NCBI RefSeq assembly: GCF_015477605.1
Contig: NZ_JADLQX010000002.1
Coordinates: forward strand, 186,001 to 250,000
Direction: 5' to 3'
DNA: 64,000 nucleotides
Origin: Nocardia amamiensis
GTDB lineage: Bacteria > Actinomycetota > Actinomycetes > Mycobacteriales > Mycobacteriaceae
Shown here in pieces: positions 46,849 through 55,650 of the stretch (within the stretch, counting starts at the first letter, position 1; the number at the start of each line of letters is the position of its first letter). The position numbers and the translations under genes were made by a program. Below the pieces are notes generated by a model. It was given only the letters and a program-made list of their open reading frames with translations. It made no database searches and was not told the origin of the DNA.

Positions 46849-48210
46849 GTGACCGCGGAAGCGATCCTCGATCGGGCAGACGGCGCCGCGAGCGCCGTGG
46901 ATCCCGGTACCCGGCCCTGGAGCGGCGCCACCCGCGTGGCGTTCCGCTTCGGTCTTCTGTACTTCGGGCTGTTCTGCCTGGTGTATCCGTCGATCGTGCC
47001 GGAGTTTCTCGGCATGGCCCGGCAATGGCTGCCCGACTCGGTCAACTACGGGGTCGCCCGGGCGCTCCGGCCGATCGTCGAGTGGACCGGCACGCGGGTG
47101 TTCGGCGCCTCCGTCGCGGCGAACACGGCGTCCATCAGCGGAGATCAGGCCTACTTCTGGGTGCTGGTGTTCGTCGTCGCGGTGGTTGCGGTGGCCGGGA
47201 CTCTGATCTGGAGCGTGCTGGATCGGAAACGGCCGGACTACCGCGCCGTGCAGCCGTGGTTCCTGCTGTTCCTGCGGTTGTGCCTGGCCGGGCAGATGAT
47301 CTCGTACGGAATTGCCAAGGCCATCCCGACGCAGATGCCGCCCACACCGCTGAGCCGACTGATCCAGCCGTACGGGGACTTCAGCCCCATGGCGGTGCTC
47401 TGGAACCAGATCGGGGTGTCGCAACCGTACGAAATCCTGCTGGGCTGCGCGGAACTGCTCGCTGGAGTGCTGCTGTTCGTGCCGCGCACCGCACTGGTGG
47501 GCGCGATGCTGAGCCTGGTGTGCACAACCCAGGTGTTCGTGCTGGACATGACCTACGACGTGCCCGCGAAGATCCTGTCGTTCCACCTCGTGCTGCTGTG
47601 CCTGGTGCTGCTCGCGCCGGAGGTCCGGCGCCTGGTGAGCGTGCTGGTGCTGGACCGGCCCACCGGCTCGTCGACGACGCCTCCGCTGTTCCGGACGGCG
47701 CGAGCCAACCGATTCGCGGCCGCGGCACAGATCGCGCTCGGGCTGTGGTTGCTGTTATCGAACGCCTACACCGGCTGGGATCGATGGACCGAACAGGGTG
47801 CGGGAAAGCCGGAACCTCCGCTGTACGGCATCTGGGCGGTCACCGAATTCAGCGTGGACGGCAAGTCGCTCCCGCCGCTTACCACCGACGAAGTGCGTTG
47901 GCAGCGGGTGGTTTTCGATCGCGATGGCGCCGCGGTGCAGCGGATGGACGGCCGGCTGGTCCCGGTGCTCGCGATGGTCGACTCCGACGCCCGCAGCCTG
48001 GCCCTGCTCGCGCCGCCGAGCACGATGACCGAGCGACCGGTGGTGATCGGCAGCTTCGGCTTCGACCGGCCCGACCCCGAGCGTTTGACGCTGACCGGCA
48101 CTATCGCCGGACAGCCGGTGTCGATCGCGCTGACCTCGGTGAACCTGGACGATTTCCCGTTGCGCAGCCGCGGCTTCCACTGGGTCCAGGAGTATCCGTA
48201 CTTCCGCTGA
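46849..48210 (+). CDS. DoxX-like membrane protein, paralogue 2
   Basis: Also 453 residues, this protein aligns along its whole length with the gene at 45376. Shared blocks include KAIPTQMP, YEILLG, GVLLFVPRTA, MTYDVP, KILSFHL, PPLYGIW and the end RSRGFHWVQEYPYFR. The GTG at 46849 follows AAAGGG with a 6-nt gap. Tandem, similar but clearly diverged, the two probably arose by an old duplication. They may form a heteromeric complex (inference). Confidence 0.75.
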   Translation: MTAEAILDRADGAASAVDPGTRPWSGATRVAFRFGLLYFGLFCLVYPSIVPEFLGMARQWLPDSVNYGVARALRPIVEWTGTRVFGASVAANTASISGDQAYFWVLVFVVAVVAVAGTLIWSVLDRKRPDYRAVQPWFLLFLRLCLAGQMISYGIAKAIPTQMPPTPLSRLIQPYGDFSPMAVLWNQIGVSQPYEILLGCAELLAGVLLFVPRTALVGAMLSLVCTTQVFVLDMTYDVPAKILSFHLVLLCLVLLAPEVRRLVSVLVLDRPTGSSTTPPLFRTARANRFAAAAQIALGLWLLLSNAYTGWDRWTEQGAGKPEPPLYGIWAVTEFSVDGKSLPPLTTDEVRWQRVVFDRDGAAVQRMDGRLVPVLAMVDSDARSLALLAPPSTMTERPVVIGSFGFDRPDPERLTLTGTIAGQPVSIALTSVNLDDFPLRSRGFHWVQEYPYFR

Positions 48211-48228
48211 CTGGCGTGGACAGGGAGT

Positions 48229-48699
48229 TCACGCCTCGAGTTCGTCGGCGACGCCGATGTCCTCGTACCACAGCGCGGGATGCTCGGCGATGAACTGGGT
48301 CATCAGGTCGACGCAGCGCCGGTCCTGCAGGACGGTTACCGCGACACCGTGGTCGGCGAGCCAGTCGTGACCGCCGGAGAAGGTCTGCGATTCCCCGACG
48401 ATCAGCGAGCCGATACCGAATTGGCGAATCAGGCCGCTGCAATACCAGCACGGCGAGAGGGTGGTGACCATGGTCGTGCGGCGGTAGTCGCGCCGCCGCC
48501 CGGCCGCCCGGAACGCGTCGGTCTCGGCGTGGACGCTGGGATCCCCGGACTGCACCCGGCGGTTGCGGCCGCGTCCGAGCAGCGTGCCGTCGGCGTCGAA
48601 GAGAGCGGCGCCGATCGGGATCCCGCCCTCGGCGAGCCCGTGGAGCGCTTCCTCGTAGGCCACGTCGAGTAGCTCCTGCGCCGGTGTCACCGATGTCAT
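48229..48699 (-). CDS. Nucleoside/cytidine deaminase-family protein
   Basis: The 156-residue enzyme has the zinc-site motifs SVHAETDA and SPCWYCSGLI of the CDA/CMP-dCMP deaminase fold. GGIPIGAALFDADG is also typical. It should deaminate a nucleobase or related compound. ATG at 48699 follows AAGGTGGAC; ATG 48774 is in frame. It lies between the DoxX-like pair and the decayed third copy. Confidence 0.85.
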   Translation of the reverse strand: MTSVTPAQELLDVAYEEALHGLAEGGIPIGAALFDADGTLLGRGRNRRVQSGDPSVHAETDAFRAAGRRRDYRRTTMVTTLSPCWYCSGLIRQFGIGSLIVGESQTFSGGHDWLADHGVAVTVLQDRRCVDLMTQFIAEHPALWYEDIGVADELEA

Positions 48700-48886
48700 G
48701 CGTCCACCTTCCAAGCCGGTCGGTCCGGCCACGACACCGAGTCCGTCGGTGGAGCCGGGTGGGGTGAATGACATATCCGACCGTATGTCACCCGAGGTAG
48801 CGTGAGCTACCCATCGCCCCGTCGGCCGCGGTGTGTCGTCGCAGGTCACAGTGGATTGGCCGGGCGCGCCGCGGTCGCTTACGCGA

Positions 48887-49222
48887 GATCGGGAGCGGAT
48901 CCACTACTGTCTGGTAACCCATGCGGCGTCGGTCCGCTTGGTGACGCGGGCACGTCGCGGCGTCTCGCGGCGCGCGACCGCTATGCGGGCGGTGGGGTGT
49001 GTTCCGGAGTGCGGATACCGGCGATCCCGGCTCGCCCTAGCGTTGCTGCCGCACGAGAGCACGCGTTCACCTATCAGCAGCCCGACGCGGTCACCCTGAT
49101 CCTCGACGGTCAACTCGGCCGGACGACCCGTCCGCCTGCGCATGGAGCTGGTCGAGAAAGGCAGCTTCCCGCTGATCGCGCGCGGCTTCCACTGGGTTCA
49201 GGAGGCGCGCTATCGCCGGTAG
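48887..49222 (+). pseudogene. Decayed third copy of the DoxX-like C-terminal domain
   Basis: In three short pieces, the plus strand still spells the C-terminal domain of the genes at 45376 and 46849. One frame gives RLALALLPHEST, the next AFTYQQPDAVTLILDGQLG, then back to the first frame for GRPVRLRMELVEKGSFPLIA, RGFHWVQEARYRR and a stop. At least two frameshifts and a small deletion break it. The left boundary is fuzzy. The membrane part is absent. Confidence 0.85.
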
Positions 49223-49328
49223 GCGGCGACCTTGCTCTCGGTCGTCGGCGCGGCGATCGCGAAACGACGCCGTAGGGGTGGCCGGTCGATTGCCGGTGCC
49301 CGGCGGTCAGGCCGTAGGCTCGAAACTT

Positions 49329-50603
49329 GTGCCGAACACGTCAGACGCAACGCAAGACCAGCCCACCGGCGACCCGAACTACCTGGTCGGGCTCGATCTG
49401 CGCGGCCGGCGCGTCGTCGTGGTCGGTGGGGGCACGGTGGCGCAGCGCAGGCTGGGCCTGCTGATCGCCTCCGGTGCGGACGTCCACGTGGTGAGCCGCG
49501 CGGTCACGCCCGCGGTCGAGGGCATGGCGACGTCGGGTCAGCTCACCATCGCGCTGCGCGCTTACGCCGACGGCGACCTCGACGGCGCCTGGTATGCCAT
49601 CGCCTGCACCAACGAGCCGGAGACCAACGCCGCGGTGGTCGCCGAGGCGACGCGGCGGCGGATCTTCTGCGTGCGGGCCGACACGGCGCGACTGGGCACC
49701 GCGGTCACCCCCGCCACCGCCCGTTATGACGGACTGACCCTCGGCGTGCTGGCCAGTGGACAACACCGGCGTTCGGCGGCGGTACGCACCGCGCTGCTCG
49801 AGGCTCTGCAATCCGGTGTGGTGACCGACGACTCGACGCCGATTACGCCCGGTGTCGCCCTGGTCGGCGGCGGACCTGGCGATCCCGATCTGATCACCGT
49901 GCGCGGGCGGCGGTTGCTGGCCAGGGCGGATCTGGTGGTCGCCGACCGGCTCGCTCCCCCCGAACTGCTCGCCGAACTCGGGCCCGAGGTCGAGGTGGTC
50001 GACGCCGCGAAGATCCCGTACGGGCGGGCGATGGCGCAGGACGCGATCAACACCGCGCTCATCGAAGGCGCGAAGGCGGGCAAGTTCGTGGTGCGGCTCA
50101 AAGGCGGCGACCCATACGTGTTCGGGCGCGGCTACGAGGAGCTGGAAGCCTGCGTCGCGGCCGGGGTACCGGTCACGGTGGTGCCCGGTGTGACCAGCCC
50201 CATCGCGGTACCCGCCGCCGCGGGGATCCCGGTGACGCACCGCGGCGTCACCCACGAGTTCGTGGTGGTGAGCGGGCATGTCGCGCCGGACCATCCGGAC
50301 TCGCTGGTCGACTGGCCCGCACTGGGCCGGCTGCGCGGCACCTTGGTGCTGATGATGGCGGTGGAGCGGATCGAACAGTTCGCCACCGCGCTGCTCGACG
50401 GCGGGCGCCCCGCCGATACACCTGTCACGGTCATCCAGGAGGGCACGCTGCGCACCCAGCGCGTGTTGCGCGCCGATCTCGGGACGGTCGCCGGCCGGGT
50501 TCGCGCGGAAGGCATCCGTCCACCCGCCATCGTGGTGATCGGCCCCACCGCCGGATTCTCCGCCGCCTCCGCCCCTTCACACGCCGACTCCGCGACGGGG
50601 TAG
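49329..50603 (+). CDS. cysG: Siroheme synthase: CysG N-terminal domain fused to SUMT
   Basis: The 424-residue protein joins a precorrin-2 dehydrogenase-like N-terminus (RRVVVVGGGTVAQRRLG, YAIACTNEPETN) to a uroporphyrinogen-III C-methyltransferase. The second part has VGGGPGDPDLITVRGRRLL, RLKGGDPYVFGRG and VVPGVTSPIAVPAAAGIP. It makes precorrin-2 for siroheme and cobalamin. GTG at 49329. By position it matches Rv2847c. It feeds the corrin genes at 37.6-42.6 kb. Confidence 0.95.
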   Translation: MPNTSDATQDQPTGDPNYLVGLDLRGRRVVVVGGGTVAQRRLGLLIASGADVHVVSRAVTPAVEGMATSGQLTIALRAYADGDLDGAWYAIACTNEPETNAAVVAEATRRRIFCVRADTARLGTAVTPATARYDGLTLGVLASGQHRRSAAVRTALLEALQSGVVTDDSTPITPGVALVGGGPGDPDLITVRGRRLLARADLVVADRLAPPELLAELGPEVEVVDAAKIPYGRAMAQDAINTALIEGAKAGKFVVRLKGGDPYVFGRGYEELEACVAAGVPVTVVPGVTSPIAVPAAAGIPVTHRGVTHEFVVVSGHVAPDHPDSLVDWPALGRLRGTLVLMMAVERIEQFATALLDGGRPADTPVTVIQEGTLRTQRVLRADLGTVAGRVRAEGIRPPAIVVIGPTAGFSAASAPSHADSATG

Positions 50604-50704
50604 TTCCGTAGACCACCTGCGCCCGATCCGGTGGGCCGCGCGGCGGAGGCGACGGGGAGCATGAATTACAGTTGCTCACTGTGCTTCGGAATCCCGCTGC
50701 GACG

Positions 50705-52165
50705 ATGCAGTATCCAGTGACGCAGCGGGCCTTCGGGCTCGCGATCCTAGTGCTGAGCGGGTTGCAGCTCATGGTCGTGCTCGACGGCACGGTCGTGATC
50801 TTCGCGCTGCCGCGGCTGCAAGAGGAGATGGGGCTGTCCAGCGCGGGAAGCGCGTGGACGGTGACGTCCTACGGGCTCACCTTCGCGGGCCTGATGCTGC
50901 TCGGTGGCAGGCTCGGCGACGCCTTCGGCCGCAAGCGCATGCTGGTCGTCGGCGTGGCGGTGTTCACCTTCGCCTCGCTGCTGTGCGGGCTCGCGCAGAA
51001 CCAGGGCATGCTGATCGCGGCGCGCGCCTTCCAGGGCGCGGGCGCGGCGGTCGCGGCGCCGACCGCCTTCGCCCTCGTGGCCACCACGTTCGCGCCGGGT
51101 AAGGCGCGCAATCAGGCGATCGCGATCGTCGGCTCGATGGTCGGCATCGGCTCGGTGGGCGGCCTGGTGGTCGGCGGCGCGCTGACCCAGCTGTCCTGGC
51201 GGTGGATCTTCCTGATCAACGTCCCGATCGGCGCGCTGATCATCCTCGGCGCGGCATACAAACTCGCCGATACCGAGCACCACCGCTCGGCGCTGGACGT
51301 GCCCGGTGCGGTGCTGGGCACCATCGCGTGCGCCTCCATCGTGTTCGGCGCCACCGAGGGACCGGAGCTCGGATGGGGGCATCCCGCCATCATCGGCTCG
51401 CTGATCGCGGGCGTCGTGCTGCTCATCGTCTTCGTGGCGCTGGAACGGCGTGTGGACGACCCGCTGCTGCCCTGGTCGCTGTTCGACAGCAGGGACCGCG
51501 TCGCCACCTTCCTGCTGATCTTCCTCGCGGGCGGCGTGCTGGGTGCGATGACCTTCTTCGTCGCCCAGTTCATGCAGAACGTGATCGGTTACGGCCCGCT
51601 CAAGGCGGGCGTGGCGGCGATTCCGTTCACCGTGGGGATCGGTATCGGCGGCGCGGTGGCGTCCAAGGCGGCGCTGTATATCGCGCCCCGCTGGCTGCTC
51701 GCGGGTGCGGCCGCGGTGCTGGGCATCGGGTTGCTGTTCGGCTCGACCCTCGACGGCGAGGTGCTGTATTTCGCGACGTTGCTGCCGCTGCTGACGGTGA
51801 TCGGTTTCGGCGTCGGCATCGCGATGGTGCTCGCGCCGCTGTGTGTGCTGGTCGGCGTGCCCCCGGCGAACATCGGTCCGCTGGCCGCGGTCGGCCAGAT
51901 GTTCATGAACCTGGCGACGCCGGTCTTCATCGGCCTGCTCACCCCGATCGCCGCCTCGCGCACGCTCTCGCTCGGCGGCAGCACCGGCAAAGTCGCCCGG
52001 ATGACGCCGGAGGAGATCGCCGCGCTGGGCAACGGCTACACCCTGGTGCTGTTCGTCTGCGCGCTCATCGCCTTCGCGGCCGGACTTGTCGCGCTGACGT
52101 TGCGGTTCACACCGCAGCAGCTGGCGAAGGCGCAGCACGCCCAGGAAGAAGCCCAGCAAGCCTGA
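50705..52165 (+). CDS. efpA: MFS (DHA2) efflux transporter, EfpA-type
   Basis: This 486-residue drug:proton antiporter has 14 hydrophobic helices. The DHA2 motifs LDGTVVIFALPRLQEEMG and GGRLGDAFGRKRML are present, plus the antiporter-type motif GSMVGIGSVGGLVVGGAL. It sits in the inner membrane. The position between cysG and proS is that of mycobacterial efpA (Rv2846c), on which the name rests. Start uncertain: ATG 50705 (MQYPVTQRAFG) or GTG 50681. Confidence 0.85.
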   Translation: MQYPVTQRAFGLAILVLSGLQLMVVLDGTVVIFALPRLQEEMGLSSAGSAWTVTSYGLTFAGLMLLGGRLGDAFGRKRMLVVGVAVFTFASLLCGLAQNQGMLIAARAFQGAGAAVAAPTAFALVATTFAPGKARNQAIAIVGSMVGIGSVGGLVVGGALTQLSWRWIFLINVPIGALIILGAAYKLADTEHHRSALDVPGAVLGTIACASIVFGATEGPELGWGHPAIIGSLIAGVVLLIVFVALERRVDDPLLPWSLFDSRDRVATFLLIFLAGGVLGAMTFFVAQFMQNVIGYGPLKAGVAAIPFTVGIGIGGAVASKAALYIAPRWLLAGAAAVLGIGLLFGSTLDGEVLYFATLLPLLTVIGFGVGIAMVLAPLCVLVGVPPANIGPLAAVGQMFMNLATPVFIGLLTPIAASRTLSLGGSTGKVARMTPEEIAALGNGYTLVLFVCALIAFAAGLVALTLRFTPQQLAKAQHAQEEAQQA

Positions 52166-52279
52166 GATTTGTGTCGGCTGAAGCCTGGCTCGCGGGCGCG
52201 CATGTCCAAGCAAGCAACGCCGCGCGTCGGGCCAGAGGAAATTCAGCGCGGCGGGCTAGCACGGCGTCTCAGCGGCCGG

Positions 52280-52693
52280 TCACAGTCGGCCCGCCACGCG
52301 ACGCGGTGTGACTCGGACGATGATGCGCGGGCCGTCGTTCACCGACGCCGGGTTGAAATCCGCGTACTTCTTGCCGGTGTACTTCAACGAGAGCTCGTTG
52401 GGCAGCGTCTTCTCCGGGTCCGGGGTGATCGTGGCGTTGCCCCTGATCTCCGCGTAGACATACGGGTTGTCCGGGGGATTGATCAGCACCGTGATCTTCG
52501 GGTCGCGCGCGAGGTTCTTGCCCTGCTGGCGGTCGGCCGTGGTGGAGAACAGCAGATCGTCGCCGTCGCGCTTCAGCCAGATCACGGTGAGGTGCGGTTG
52601 CCCGTTCGGCCCGACCGTGGCGGCGGTGGCGAACACCCGCTCCTCGTCCAGGTACTTCTTCAGGTCATCGGAAAGCACAGCGGTACTGGTCAC
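52280..52693 (-). CDS. PPOX-class F420/flavin-dependent enzyme
   Basis: This 137-residue split-barrel protein has LDEERVFATAATVGPNGQPH, TVIWLKRDGDDLLFST and QGKNLARDPKITVLI, the usual PPOX/Rv1155-like pattern. It binds F420 or FMN and probably reduces a small substrate. The GTG at 52693 (MTSTAVLSDDLKKYL) was chosen; the frame is open upstream without conservation. Confidence 0.8.
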   Translation of the reverse strand: MTSTAVLSDDLKKYLDEERVFATAATVGPNGQPHLTVIWLKRDGDDLLFSTTADRQQGKNLARDPKITVLINPPDNPYVYAEIRGNATITPDPEKTLPNELSLKYTGKKYADFNPASVNDGPRIIVRVTPRRVAGRL

Positions 52694-52867
52694 GTTTGGA
52701 GCGAACAATGCGGTGCGCCAGGGCATTCCCGCATCAGGCTGGTCCACCTCACCGCGTCCCACGACCCGGCGGCCGACGACCCTAACGGCAATGTGCTCTG
52801 CAACGCGGACCTGGCGATCCTCGCCGCCGACGCCTCCGGCTACGCCGCGTACACGCAGGCGGTTTAG

Positions 52868-53611
52868 TCAGGTGATGATCAACAGCTCAGTGGGTGAGGC
52901 GATCTCGGTACGCAATCCGGCTTTGGCCGCCACCCGCGCCACCCCGCGCACATCCCCCGGTTCGGCCCGAGTGAGCACGAGGGCGCGAGCGAGCAGGCCC
53001 TTGTGGTGCTTGTTGAAGTGACTCACCACCGTGCGTGACCCGTCCGGATGCTCGGTGAGCACGTTCGCGGTGACCGCGCCGGGAACCCGGCCCAGCTGCT
53101 GATAGGTGCCCGAGCGCAGATCGACGACGAGCTCGCCCGCGGCCTCGGCGTGCAGCGCTGCGGCCAGCTCGTCGCGCCAGACGGCCGAAAGAGTAGGCAA
53201 GCCGGGCAATTTGGAGCCGCCGGAGAGCCGGTAGGCGGGAATCGGGTCACCCGCGCGGACCGCGCCGAACAGGGCCGAACCGATGCCGAGCCGGGCGTAC
53301 GCCTTTGCCCGTTGGATTTTCGTGAACGAGCGCGCGTCCAGCGCGTCATAGAGGACACCGGTGTAGCGCTCCAGCGCGGGCCGGGTCGGCGACGTGCGCA
53401 GCGCCGCATTCCGGGCGATCTCGCCGTCGGCGCCCTTGCCGAGCCCGAGCGCCGCGCGGGCGCGGTCCGGGTCGGCCGCCAAACGCACCACTTCCTCGAC
53501 CAGCCGCGCGCGCACCGCCGTGAGCTGCGGCATCGCCAGCGCGTCCAGCGCGAGAGGCGCTCCGGCGCCGCCGTCGGACTTGGTTTCGGAGGGAGGCAGC
53601 AGCACCAGCAC
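52868..53611 (-). CDS. yaaA: YaaA (DUF328) peroxide-stress protein
   Basis: The 247-residue protein starts LVLLPPSETK, the family hallmark. It also has LYTGVLYDALDARS-like spacing (RYTGVLYDAL), YRLSGGSKLPGLP and the late SHFNKHHKG. YaaA limits free iron and DNA damage under peroxide stress in E. coli. The start is probably the GTG at 53611. It is divergent from proS with a very short gap (58 bp). Confidence 0.85.
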   Translation of the reverse strand: MLVLLPPSETKSDGGAGAPLALDALAMPQLTAVRARLVEEVVRLAADPDRARAALGLGKGADGEIARNAALRTSPTRPALERYTGVLYDALDARSFTKIQRAKAYARLGIGSALFGAVRAGDPIPAYRLSGGSKLPGLPTLSAVWRDELAAALHAEAAGELVVDLRSGTYQQLGRVPGAVTANVLTEHPDGSRTVVSHFNKHHKGLLARALVLTRAEPGDVRGVARVAAKAGLRTEIASPTELLIIT

Positions 53612-53669
53612 GAACGAATACGGTAATGCGCTGTGAGCAGCGTCGGGCCAGCGACTACCCTGTGCTTCC

Positions 53670-55427
53670 GTGATCACCCGCCTCTCCCGCCTGTTCCTGC
53701 GAACCCTGCGCGACGATCCCGCCGACGCGGAGGTGCCCAGCCACAAACTCTTGGTCCGCGCCGGCTACGTGCGCCGCGTCGCCCCGGGTGTCTACTCGTG
53801 GCTGCCGCTCGGCCTGCGCGTGCTGCGCAAGGTCGAGGACGTGGTTCGCGAGGAGATGGACGCGATCGGCGCCCAGGAGATCTCGCTACCCGCGCTGCTG
53901 CCCCGCGACCCGTACGAGACCACCAACCGGTGGACCGAGTACGGCGACGGCCTGTTCCGGTTGCGCGACCGCAAGGGCGCGGACTACCTGCTCGGCCCGA
54001 CCCACGAGGAGCTCTTCGCGCTCACCGTGAAGAGCGAGTACAGCTCCTACAAGGACCTTCCGGTCACGCTGTACCAGATCCAGACCAAGTACCGCGACGA
54101 GGAACGTCCCCGCGCCGGCATCCTGCGCGGGCGCGAGTTCGTCATGAAGGACTCCTACTCCTTCGACCTCGACGAGGACGGCCTCAAAGCCAGCTACGAC
54201 GCGCACCGGCAGGCCTACCAGCGCATCTTCGACCGGCTGCGGGTCAAGTACGTCATCGTGGCGGCCACCTCGGGCGCGATGGGCGGCAGCGCGTCGGAGG
54301 AATTCCTGGCCGACAGCCCGGTCGGCGAGGACACCTACGTGCGCTGCCTGGAATCCGGCTACGCGGCCAACGTGGAGGCGGTGGTCACGCCCGCTCCCGA
54401 GCCGCTGCCGATCGAGGGCAGGCCTGCCGCGGTCGTGCACGACACCCCGGACACCCCCACCATCGCGACGCTGGTCGACTGGGCCAACAGCGCCGGCCTC
54501 GCCGAGCACTACGGCCGCCCGGTCACCGCGGCCGACACGCTGAAGAACGTCATGGTCAAGCTGCGGCACCCGGACGGGAAGACCGAGATCATCGGCATCG
54601 GCGTCCCCGGCGACCGTGAGGTGGACGACAAGCGCCTCGGCGCCTCGGTCGAACCGGCCGAGGTGGAGTTGCTCACCGACGCCGATTTCGCCGAGAACCC
54701 ATTCCTGGTGAAGGGCTACATCGGTCCGAAAGCATTGCAGACCAATGGTATTCGCTACCTTGTCGACCCCCGTGTCGGCACCGGGACGAGCTGGATCACC
54801 GGCGCCGACGAACCGGGCAAGCACGTCGTCGGACTGGTGGCCGGACGGGACTTCACGCCCGACGGCACCATCGAGGCGGCCGAGGTCCGCGACGGCGATC
54901 CCTCGCCGGACGGGCGCGGAGCGTTGGTGGCGGCGCGCGGCATCGAGATCGGCCACATCTTCCAGCTCGGCAACAAGTACACCGACGCGTTCGAGGTGGA
55001 CGTGCTCGGCGAGAACGGCAAGCCGGTCCGGCTGACCATGGGCTCCTATGGCATCGGTGTCTCGCGCATGGTCGCGGTGATCGCCGAACAGCAGCACGAC
55101 GAGAAGGGGCTGCGCTGGCCCGCCGCCGTCGCGCCGTACGACGTGCACGTCGTCATCGCGAACAAGGACGACGCGGCACGCGCCGGCGCCGAAGAGGTGG
55201 TCGCCGGACTGCACGCCCAAGGCTTGGACGTGCTCTTCGACGACCGCACCGCCTCGCCCGGCGTGAAGTTCAAGGACGCCGAACTGCTCGGCATGCCGCT
55301 GGTCCTGGTGATCGGCCGCGGCTGGGCCGAGGGCAAGGTCGAACTGCGCGATCGCTTCACCGGCGAGACCGAGGAACTCCCTGCCGCGGCGGCGGTGGAC
55401 GCGGTGGTGGCCAAAGTTCGCCGCTGA
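53670..55427 (+). CDS. proS: Prolyl-tRNA synthetase
   Basis: This 585-residue class II synthetase of the bacterial type has [10 protein letters not shown] (motif 2 region), [20 protein letters not shown] and an insertion/editing domain. Motif 3 appears as [19 protein letters not shown], and an anticodon-binding domain closes the protein. GTG at 53670. It matches Rv2845c by position. A strong terminator follows. Confidence 0.97.
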   Translation: MITRLSRLFLRTLRDDPADAEVPSHKLLVRAGYVRRVAPGVYSWLPLGLRVLRKVEDVVREEMDAIGAQEISLPALLPRDPYETTNRWTEYGDGLFRLRDRKGADYLLGPTHEELFALTVKSEYSSYKDLPVTLYQIQTKYRDEERPRAGILRGREFVMKDSYSFDLDEDGLKASYDAHRQAYQRIFDRLRVKYVIVAATSGAMGGSASEEFLADSPVGEDTYVRCLESGYAANVEAVVTPAPEPLPIEGRPAAVVHDTPDTPTIATLVDWANSAGLAEHYGRPVTAADTLKNVMVKLRHPDGKTEIIGIGVPGDREVDDKRLGASVEPAEVELLTDADFAENPFLVKGYIGPKALQTNGIRYLVDPRVGTGTSWITGADEPGKHVVGLVAGRDFTPDGTIEAAEVRDGDPSPDGRGALVAARGIEIGHIFQLGNKYTDAFEVDVLGENGKPVRLTMGSYGIGVSRMVAVIAEQQHDEKGLRWPAAVAPYDVHVVIANKDDAARAGAEEVVAGLHAQGLDVLFDDRTASPGVKFKDAELLGMPLVLVIGRGWAEGKVELRDRFTGETEELPAAAAVDAVVAKVRR

Positions 55428-55455
55428 CCGGCTGCGCCGCCTCCCCATTTCCGAC

Positions 55456-55484
55456 GACCCCCTGACGCAGTGCGTCAGGGGGTC
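55456..55484 (+). terminator. Strong terminator hairpin after proS
   Basis: GACCCCCTGACGCA (55456-55469) and its exact complement (55471-55484) form a perfect 29-bp inverted repeat, 28 bp after the proS stop. Only a weak T run follows. Confidence 0.8.
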
Positions 55485-55650
55485 GGTCGCTTATGGCACC
55501 CGCGGGATGCGGCCTGGGGGCTACTCGAAGCGGGCAACACGAGGCAACCAACGGGGCGGCGGTCACCTACGCAACCGTAGCCTGAATTTGCTGGTCATAA
55601 ATCCGCGTACCTGGTCCACGCTGCGATTACCCGCTGGTAAGTTAACCGCC

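Noticed and set aside
45786..48293. A plus-strand open frame of 835 codons across both DoxX-like genes
   Set aside because: It is a second-frame shadow of two well-supported genes in GC-rich DNA, with an Arg/Pro/Ala-rich translation and no recognisable motif.
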